Assembly (NCBI GenBank): GCA_041686345.1
Contig: JAWLEA010000016.1
Coordinates: 1 to 38,564 of the forward strand
Source of the DNA: JAQICJ01 sp041686345
Lineage (GTDB): Bacteria; Myxococcota_A; Polyangia; HGW-17
Length of the DNA stretch: 38,564 bases
Reading direction: 5' to 3'
Positions within the stretch are counted from its first letter, which is position 1; each line of letters opens with the position of its first letter. A program made the position numbers and the translations under genes. The notes under the pieces are model-generated. The model saw nothing but the letters and a program-made list of their open reading frames with translations. It had not been told where the DNA came from and did not search any database. Positions 15,456 through 21,982 of this stretch are shown here, in pieces.

Positions 15456-16478
15456 ATGTCACCTGAATATATCGCTCATGAGGTTCTACTTGTTGCTCAA
15501 AAAAATGAATTGTCCCAAGAGCTCAAAAAAATGCTTGAAGCCAAAAAATTTCATGTGACTCTCACAACAGATATCCGCAACATCCTTAATTTAATGGAAA
15601 ACAAATTTTTTATAATTAATTTGTTTGAACTTGATACTCCCAAAGAACATATAGGCCTCAAACTCCTTAAAAAAGCCCAGGAGCTCTCACCTCTCACTCA
15701 AAATTTTATTCTTTCAACCCATCAGGATTTTCCAGCTGCTATCAAAGGATTCCGGATGGGGTGTCAAGATTTCATTCTTTATCAGCGAAAGCGGTTTCCC
15801 TATATTATCAACCAAGTAGTAAAGAGTGCAACTGAGACCAGTTACCAGGATCAAAGAAATCATCTGGTAAAGGATATGGCAAAATTCCAGAAAGAATTTC
15901 TCAAACGTACTCTCGGCATATATGTCCAACTGATGAATGCAGAAGATGAAAACCAGTACAATGGCCAAATACCACTTAATGAACTGCCACCATGCAATAT
16001 CCTGGTGGTCGATTCCGATCAGCAGTTCAATCAACAACTCGAAGAAAATCTTCCCAGTGAAGACGGTTGGCAAATCAAACACCTTACCTGGGGGAGTGAA
16101 GCACTGGATTATGGAATAAACAACGATTTTCAATTTGCCTTTATAGCAAATAATCTCCCTGATCTTCCTGGTTCGATGGTTTCTTCAACCCTTGGAGCTG
16201 ATAAAAATCGCAAGGTGTTCGTATTCAAATACAGTCAAGAAAAAGGCATCTTTCTCGAATTGAAAACAGAAAAGCAAACCAGAGAAATCACCAATTCAAA
16301 TGAACTTTTTGAATTGATTGGAAATATGAGAAGACAAAAAGCTGCAAAAATCAGGGAAAAACATCACATGGCTTCCTTCAGAGCCAAACATTTCGATTTT
16401 TTGCAAAAATATCAGGATATTCAGAAAAAAGTCGATGAATTAATGGATTTCAAGGAAAAACAAAGCAAAGATGAATAA
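15456..16478 (+). CDS. Degenerate two-receiver (pseudo-response-regulator) protein
   Basis: A 340-residue protein with two CheY-like folds. The first (about 7-125) lacks the acidic pair but keeps LFELD at the acceptor strand and an LSTHQD strand. The second (about 180-290) begins ILVVDSD, but its acceptor position in FAFIANNLPDLPG is Ala/Asn, so it cannot be phosphorylated in the usual way. A helical, coiled-coil-like linker (130-170) and tail (295-340) flank the second fold. No DNA-binding output domain is seen. Its stop overlaps the decarboxylase start by 8 bp, so it is probably translationally coupled to the mevalonate enzymes. It may be a protein-protein regulator. The receiver assignment is moderately sure; the role is inferred. 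Confidence 0.7.
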   Translation: MSPEYIAHEVLLVAQKNELSQELKKMLEAKKFHVTLTTDIRNILNLMENKFFIINLFELDTPKEHIGLKLLKKAQELSPLTQNFILSTHQDFPAAIKGFRMGCQDFILYQRKRFPYIINQVVKSATETSYQDQRNHLVKDMAKFQKEFLKRTLGIYVQLMNAEDENQYNGQIPLNELPPCNILVVDSDQQFNQQLEENLPSEDGWQIKHLTWGSEALDYGINNDFQFAFIANNLPDLPGSMVSSTLGADKNRKVFVFKYSQEKGIFLELKTEKQTREITNSNELFELIGNMRRQKAAKIREKHHMASFRAKHFDFLQKYQDIQKKVDELMDFKEKQSKDE

Positions 16479-17697
16479 CTCACCTTTGAACTCCTACCTC
16501 CAATCACTAGAATTAAAACAACTACCTTCCCCTGAAACTCCTTCCGATTGGGGCAAACTACTTCTGGCACATCATCATCCTTTGGCAAGTTCAATTCCCG
16601 GTCAAAAAATCAAAATAGCAGCTAATATCTACAGCAAATTATCCTATCTGAAAAATTGGTTTCAACAAGATCCTGAAGATCTGTTCAGAACCAGCAAAGA
16701 AATTTCGCCTACTGTAGTTCCATTTCAGGATAAAACTTTCCAACCTCTGGAATCACTGGAAACACTTCCTGCTTTTTCCCTTCCTGGTCTTCCTCTAAAC
16801 AATTATTACACCTCAAGTATCGTCATTGCACCGGTGGCAAAGGGAAAAAAGATGAACCTTTCCTACCACCGGGCTCAAAAAATAAGCAAAAACAAAGTTG
16901 TAATTCGAGTTGTCAAACGTCATCTTCATAAACTATTGCAAATAAACAACGGCAGATTAAAAGCAGCCATTGTCTTTGGAGCTTCTCCTCTGATTTCTCT
17001 GGCAGCCGCCTACCCTTTCAAAGAAAACGGCGTAGATCTGCAACGTCTCGGTGGCATAAACAACAAACCCCTGAAAGTTTTTCATTTTGGTACTCTGCTG
17101 ATCCCATCATCAAGCAATATCATAATTCAAGGTAAATTCACCGGCGAAATGGCGAATGAAGGTCCCTTCATAGATCTTACCGGTACTATGGACAAAGTCA
17201 GAAAGCAGCCAGTTTTTGAAGTCGAGTCTATTTACGCACGTTCCAATCCCATTTTACCGATGATTTTGCCTTCCGGCTCCGAACACGCCCTCCTCATGGG
17301 GTTTCCCCGTCTATTGGCTTTGAAAAAAGCTCTCAAACCCTTGGTAAATCAATTGCGAGGTATTTCACTAACACCCGGTGGAAGCGGTTGGCTCCATTGT
17401 GTAGTTTCATGTTCTCAAAAATCTTCAATCCGCAAAATTGGACGAACAGCACTCAATACTCATAAATCTCTTAAAAGGGTTATCATCGTGGACAAAGATA
17501 TTGATCCTGATGATCCCCTTGAAGTGGAATGGGCTCTGGCAACAAGATTTCAACCTGACAAGGATCTGTTTCTCTATCCGGGGGAAAGCGGTTCCAGCCT
17601 GGATCCCAGCAGTAACAACACCATTACTTGCAAATGGGTCTGTGATGCCACCATTCCGCCAGATAAAAATTCTTCAGATTTCAAAAAACTGATATGA
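16471..17697 (+). CDS. UbiD-family decarboxylase, probable anhydromevalonate phosphate decarboxylase
   Basis: A 408-residue UbiD-like protein, short like archaeal members. Family landmarks seen are the cofactor region MNLSYHRAQKISKNKVVIRV (128-147), AIVFGASPLISLAAAYPF (166-183), NEGPFIDLTG (229-238, place of a conserved catalytic acid), ESIYARSNPI (252-261) and DKDIDPDDPLEVEWALATR (341-359). Members use prenylated FMN made by UbiX, which is not in the window. Next to aconitase X and IPK, the likely reaction is decarboxylation of trans-anhydromevalonate 5-phosphate to isopentenyl phosphate, as in the A. pernix pathway. An aromatic-acid decarboxylase is the alternative but does not fit the neighbours. 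ATGA overlap (4 bp) with the next gene. Confidence 0.88.
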   Translation: MNNSPLNSYLQSLELKQLPSPETPSDWGKLLLAHHHPLASSIPGQKIKIAANIYSKLSYLKNWFQQDPEDLFRTSKEISPTVVPFQDKTFQPLESLETLPAFSLPGLPLNNYYTSSIVIAPVAKGKKMNLSYHRAQKISKNKVVIRVVKRHLHKLLQINNGRLKAAIVFGASPLISLAAAYPFKENGVDLQRLGGINNKPLKVFHFGTLLIPSSSNIIIQGKFTGEMANEGPFIDLTGTMDKVRKQPVFEVESIYARSNPILPMILPSGSEHALLMGFPRLLALKKALKPLVNQLRGISLTPGGSGWLHCVVSCSQKSSIRKIGRTALNTHKSLKRVIIVDKDIDPDDPLEVEWALATRFQPDKDLFLYPGESGSSLDPSSNNTITCKWVCDATIPPDKNSSDFKKLI

Positions 17698-18899
17698 ATA
17701 AAACTTCAAAAAACAGCAAATTTGCCGTAACTCAACTTTTACAAGAAATGGCCTCCGGCAGGCAGGGACCCGGATACAAAAAAGCATTTGAACTAATAAA
17801 CGGCTTGGCCAAGGTCTATAATTCCAAAAGATTGATTCCTGTAAATTCCGTGCAGATTTCCGGAGTCTCATATAAAAATATCGGCAAAACCGGAATAAGT
17901 TTTCTGAAAAATCTGGATTCACCTCAAGTCAGAGTTCCAACTACTCTCAATCCCGCCTGCTATGAACCTTTTCTACATAAGCTCCATTTAAATGAAGAAA
18001 TCAGGGGACAAAAAGAAATTGTAAAACTCTACTCTGAAATGGGGGTACAAACTTCTCTCACCTGTTCCCCTTATTTTTACGTCAACAAACCTGAATATTC
18101 TCAGCATCTTGCCTGGGCTGAATCTTCAGCTGTTGTTTACGCAAATTCTGTTCTGGGAGCAAGAACCAACCGGGAAGGGGGACCTTCAGCTCTGGCTGCT
18201 GCTTTAACCGGTTTTACTCCTGAATACGGTCTTCATCTTACAACTAATCGGCAACCTCAAGTAAAAATTATACTCGAACAAATTCCTGAAAATTCATTGG
18301 AATGGGGATTGCTGGGCTGTTGGACCGGAATCAACCATAAAAACACTATTCCTCTTTTCTTTCCCGAGTCATCCTGTTCTCCAACTGAAGAAGATCTTCA
18401 AAGTCTGAGTGCGGCACTGATCACCTGGGGAGGCACCCCTATTTTTCATATTTCTCACCTCACACCTGAAGCTGATATTTTTCCTCAACCTGAAAATTCA
18501 GCGAATTGCAAACTTGACGATTTGGAAATAATCCGACAACAAATCAGTTATCAACCTCAAACCAACGATGAAATCGACTTTGTTTTTCTGGGATGTCCCC
18601 ATTATTCAACTGCCAAACTGAATGAAGTGTTCAGCAAATTCCATAATCAGAATATAAAAACCGGAATTGGCGGTCCTTGCAAAAATTTGATAGGCCAAAT
18701 TCCACCTGCCACCGAACTTGCCTATTTCGGAGGCTCCTGCATAGCTGTATCCTATCTTCTTCCTTCAATCAAAACCGTGGCCACCAATTCGGTAAAAGCG
18801 TGTTTTTACCTGATGAACAGAAACATTAAAACAGTTTTGCTTTCGGAGGAAGAATGTTTGAACCTCAAATCCACAGTAGCAAGGAAAAGTTTTAAATGA
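17694..18899 (+). CDS. Aconitase X large subunit, probable phosphomevalonate dehydratase large subunit
   Basis: A 401-residue AcnX catalytic subunit (DUF521). The signature HLAWAESSAVVYANSVLGAR runs from 138, followed by TNREGGPSAL (158-167) and YGLHL. Candidate [4Fe-4S] ligands are Cys124 (TCSPY), Cys301 (LGCPH) and Cys370 (NSVKAC). In archaea this enzyme dehydrates 5-phosphomevalonate to trans-anhydromevalonate 5-phosphate with a separate small subunit. Other bacterial AcnX proteins are cis-3-hydroxy-L-proline dehydratases, but those lie with amino-acid genes. The UbiD and IPK partners here favour phosphomevalonate dehydratase. Both ends overlap neighbours by ATGA, implying coupled translation. 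The family is certain; the substrate is inferred from context. Confidence 0.92.
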   Translation: MNKTSKNSKFAVTQLLQEMASGRQGPGYKKAFELINGLAKVYNSKRLIPVNSVQISGVSYKNIGKTGISFLKNLDSPQVRVPTTLNPACYEPFLHKLHLNEEIRGQKEIVKLYSEMGVQTSLTCSPYFYVNKPEYSQHLAWAESSAVVYANSVLGARTNREGGPSALAAALTGFTPEYGLHLTTNRQPQVKIILEQIPENSLEWGLLGCWTGINHKNTIPLFFPESSCSPTEEDLQSLSAALITWGGTPIFHISHLTPEADIFPQPENSANCKLDDLEIIRQQISYQPQTNDEIDFVFLGCPHYSTAKLNEVFSKFHNQNIKTGIGGPCKNLIGQIPPATELAYFGGSCIAVSYLLPSIKTVATNSVKACFYLMNRNIKTVLLSEEECLNLKSTVARKSFK

Positions 18900-20113
18900 A
18901 ATTAAAAGGAAAAATAATCTATCCCGGAAAATGCAGGGGGGAAATTTTGTTTCTGCAAGCCCCCCTTTCCTTTTATGGCGGTGTCGATCCCAATACAGGA
19001 AAAATAATTCAAGAAAATCACCCTCAAAAAGGAAAAACCCTTAAAAACAAAATTCTTGTTCTACCCAACTCCACTGGGTCTACCGTGGGTTCCTGGACGA
19101 TTTTACGTCTGGCGGAAAACAAAAAAGGTCCACTGGCTTTTATTACTAAAAACTGTGATTCCGTACTGGCAACGGGATCAATATTAGCAGAAACTCCCCA
19201 CCTTGATAATATACCCATCAAACAGCTGGCAAAATTTGATGAACTTGCCCTTGATAAAAATATCATTCATTTTTCAACTAATAAATCCATTCTTCCTGCC
19301 CAATCCGAAACGGGAAATCCGGATGATTTCATTATCAAGCTCGGTGGTTCCGTTATAACCTGCAAAAACCATCCCCAACCCAAAGTCAACCTTCAACCAA
19401 TCACCAAAATTGCAGAAAAACTGAGAGGGACAAAGCGCAATTTCATCCTGGTACATGGAGCCGGTTCTTACGGCCATCAACCGGTATCCAGACATAATCT
19501 GCTCAAGCGCAGCCTCACCTTGGAAACAAGGATTTTGTGGAGTAAAGTCCAAACTTTTCAATATCAACTCAACACTCATCTTTGCAATATTTTTCAGGAA
19601 AACAACCTGCCAACTTACCCTGTACAACCCTCGGCCATCTTTACTCGTTCTAAAGAAAAAATAATTTTTAATTCCGCTCCCGTTGAATTCCTTTTACAAA
19701 ACAATTTCATTCCCGTGCTTTATGGTACTCCTTTTTTCAATTTTGCCGGAAAATTGGATATTCTTTCAGGTGATACCATCTGTCTGATGTTGGCTGAAGA
19801 ACTGGGGTTTTCTCATATTTTTCATCTCACAAATGCCCCGGGTTTTTATCTTGAACAGGAAAAAGAAAAAACAATAATCAGAGAGATTAAAGCCTCCCAA
19901 TGGCCCGGTTTACGTCAACAAACCATTGAACACCAAAAAACCGACAAAAATACCACTCCTGATGTAACCGGAGGTATTATCGGAAAAATGGACAGTTTGA
20001 TCAAGGCAGCTGAAGCGGGGATAGAATCATATATAATCGACGGCAACAATCCAGATTCTCTGGAAAAAATTCTCCGGGGAATAAATGCAGGCACCAGGAT
20101 TATCCCTGAATAA
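18896..20113 (+). CDS. Fusion: aconitase X small subunit (DUF126) - isopentenyl phosphate kinase
   Basis: A 405-residue two-domain protein. Residues 1 to about 128 are the AcnX small subunit (swivel domain), with GKCRGEILF, LSFYGGVDPNTG and PNSTGSTVGSW, whose Ser lies in the active-site loop. After a short linker, residues 144-405 form an amino-acid-kinase-fold domain of IPK type. It shows IIKLGGSVIT (146-155), HGAGSYGH (187-194, probable catalytic His194), SGDTICLMLAEELG (291-304) and DVTGGIIGKM (356-365). IPK phosphorylates isopentenyl phosphate to isopentenyl diphosphate. Uniting the first and last enzymes of the three-step route in one chain is unusual. There is no sign of a frameshift or internal stop; ATGA overlap at its start. 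Alternatives such as fosfomycin or glutamate kinase do not fit the fusion partner. Confidence 0.93.
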   Translation: MKLKGKIIYPGKCRGEILFLQAPLSFYGGVDPNTGKIIQENHPQKGKTLKNKILVLPNSTGSTVGSWTILRLAENKKGPLAFITKNCDSVLATGSILAETPHLDNIPIKQLAKFDELALDKNIIHFSTNKSILPAQSETGNPDDFIIKLGGSVITCKNHPQPKVNLQPITKIAEKLRGTKRNFILVHGAGSYGHQPVSRHNLLKRSLTLETRILWSKVQTFQYQLNTHLCNIFQENNLPTYPVQPSAIFTRSKEKIIFNSAPVEFLLQNNFIPVLYGTPFFNFAGKLDILSGDTICLMLAEELGFSHIFHLTNAPGFYLEQEKEKTIIREIKASQWPGLRQQTIEHQKTDKNTTPDVTGGIIGKMDSLIKAAEAGIESYIIDGNNPDSLEKILRGINAGTRIIPE

Positions 20114-20148
20114 ATTGCTTCCATCCCGCTCCAACTTCAACCTCAACT

Positions 20149-20211
20149 ATAACCCCCATTCTGAAATAGAAACTAATATTTTGTTTTCTAGATAGACAAA
20201 CCGGGGGTTAT
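20149..20211. repeat. MITE end remnant and inverted repeat after the mevalonate operon
   Basis: Bases 20148-20175 match the terminal end of copy 1 (ATAACCCCCATTCTG... then a degenerate TIR), so this is probably an old remnant. ATAACCCCC (20149-20157) is also repeated inverted as GGGGGTTAT (20203-20211), 45 bases on. Such a hairpin could end the operon transcript, 35 bp after the IPK stop. A tandem GTTCCAGCTA pair follows at 20232-20251. Confidence 0.55.
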
Positions 20212-20283
20212 TGTTTTAGAATGGTAAGGAAGTTCCAGCTAGTTCCAGCTAGTCATTGCCAGGTAATTTAAGATGGGATCTTT

Positions 20284-21963
20284 ATGAACAACTCCAAAAT
20301 CAAGTGTTTAAATTGTGGAAAGTTAAATCCTCCGGAAAGCTCTACCTGCACACATTGCAAAGAACAACTATCAACAAAAAAAACCATACTCGGTTCTGAT
20401 TCCGATCCAGCTCACCTCAATCCCGTCCCCAGTAAAAATAACTACAATGATGATCATTCGAAGCAGTTTTTGCAAACAACAAAAAATAAAAGCAGTTCTC
20501 CCGACAAATTCAATCTAATCGGCAAAAAACTTGGTGAATATGAAATCAAAAAATTTGTGCGCAAAGGAGGAATGGGGGTTGTCTATTTCGGAGTTCATCC
20601 CCTTATTGGTAAAAAAGTAGCCATAAAAATGCTGGATGCACCGGCTGATGAAAATTTCCAGCAGCGGAAAACCAGATTTCTGGCTGAAGCAAAAGCTGTT
20701 AATGCCATCGGCCACCCCAATATAGTCGATATTTTTTCTTTCGGCACTTACAAAGAGGGTGCCCAATATTTTGTCATGGAATACCTTGAAGGCAAAACAC
20801 TTCATGAATTTCTCAAACAAAATAAAACCCTGCCACCCCAACTTGCTCTTTCCATTTTTAAACAGCTCCTGGACGGACTGAAAGCTTCCCATAAAAAAGG
20901 AATTATCCATCGGGATCTGAAACCGGATAATATTTTTCTGCAAGATCAAGCTTCCATACCTTCTTTTGTTAAAATCCTCGATTTTGGGGTCGCTAAATTT
21001 CAGGAGGAAGGATATTTAAACTCACAGACTAAATCCGGAATTCCGGTAGGCACTCCTTATTACATGAGTCCGGAACAATGTTCAGGCAAAAAAGTTGATC
21101 AACGCATAGACATCTACTCTCTGGGTGTAATCATGTACGAAGCTTTTACCGGAGAAAGACCCTGGAATTGTGATTCTTTTTTCTCTGTTCTCAATGCTCA
21201 TATTTCACTGGATCCTGTAACCCCTCATGCTCATGCAAACATTGATCCCGAATTGGAAAAAATTATTCTCTGGTGCCTGCAAAAAGACAAAGAAGATCGA
21301 CCTGAAAACATAGAAGAACTTGAAAACAATCTCATACCTGTTCTCAACCGGTTGTCCCAAGAAGAATCTTCAAACATAACCAAAAAACCAAAAAAACGCC
21401 GCTCGACTACCACTACCGCCGCAGGACAGGTTTTTCTCCCAAACACACTTCGCTGGAAAATTATTCTGCCCCTTCTTCTTATAGTTGGATTATCCTTTTT
21501 TGCCTACTTGTTCAAACCTGCTTTTTTTCAGTCAAATACTGCAAAATCTAACAAAATAAGCCTTTTCAAAGATGTAAAAATCACCCACCCCGGAAAAAAT
21601 TATCAGGAGAAAAACAATCAAAGCAAAAATATTGCAAAAAAGAAAAAAGAAAAGATTTTTATTCAATTGACAGGTATCCCGGAAAATGCTGAGGCCACCA
21701 TCAAATTAAACGGCAAAATCCACAAGGGCAACTTGATCCAGGTTGATAAAAACCCAAAAAAGAAAATTCATATTTCTGTTTCAGTTCCCGGTTATAAAAC
21801 TTGGCAACAAAAAATTTACCCACTTTTCAATCAAACACTTGACGTCGATCTCGATACAATTGTCAAAAAGAAGAAACCTTCAAAGAAAAACAAACCGAGA
21901 AATAAAAAAAACATAGAACCTAAAAAAATAAAAAAGACTCTTCTGGATCTTAATCTGATTTAG
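20284..21963 (+). CDS. Transmembrane Ser/Thr protein kinase with zinc ribbon and PEGA-like domain
   Basis: A 559-residue Hanks-type kinase. The N-terminal zinc ribbon has CLNCG and CTHC (8-25). The kinase domain (about 85-355) has RKGGMGVVY, Lys115 (VAIKML), Glu135, HRDLKPDN with catalytic Asp211, the DFG motif at 233-235 and GTPYYMSPEQ, so it appears active. A Lys/Arg-rich segment precedes one transmembrane helix (about 391-410). The C-terminus contains a PEGA-like beta domain (about 455-530) and ends in a very Lys-rich tail. The kinase faces the cytoplasm and the PEGA part the periplasm. A lipoprotein gene follows 19 bp on and may be its partner. Confidence 0.93.
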   Translation: MNNSKIKCLNCGKLNPPESSTCTHCKEQLSTKKTILGSDSDPAHLNPVPSKNNYNDDHSKQFLQTTKNKSSSPDKFNLIGKKLGEYEIKKFVRKGGMGVVYFGVHPLIGKKVAIKMLDAPADENFQQRKTRFLAEAKAVNAIGHPNIVDIFSFGTYKEGAQYFVMEYLEGKTLHEFLKQNKTLPPQLALSIFKQLLDGLKASHKKGIIHRDLKPDNIFLQDQASIPSFVKILDFGVAKFQEEGYLNSQTKSGIPVGTPYYMSPEQCSGKKVDQRIDIYSLGVIMYEAFTGERPWNCDSFFSVLNAHISLDPVTPHAHANIDPELEKIILWCLQKDKEDRPENIEELENNLIPVLNRLSQEESSNITKKPKKRRSTTTTAAGQVFLPNTLRWKIILPLLLIVGLSFFAYLFKPAFFQSNTAKSNKISLFKDVKITHPGKNYQEKNNQSKNIAKKKKEKIFIQLTGIPENAEATIKLNGKIHKGNLIQVDKNPKKKIHISVSVPGYKTWQQKIYPLFNQTLDVDLDTIVKKKKPSKKNKPRNKKNIEPKKIKKTLLDLNLI

Positions 21964-21982
21964 ATCCCGGGTTTTAATAATT

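Noticed and set aside
17694..18899. Aconitase X gene as cis-3-hydroxy-L-proline dehydratase
   Set aside because: Some bacterial AcnX proteins have that role, but no amino-acid catabolism or transport genes are near, and UbiD-like and IPK partners point to phosphomevalonate. Not fully excluded without assay.
19322..20113. Kinase domain as fosfomycin kinase or glutamate 5-kinase
   Set aside because: The HGAGSYGH and DVTGGIIGK motifs and the fusion to DUF126 fit isopentenyl phosphate kinase better.
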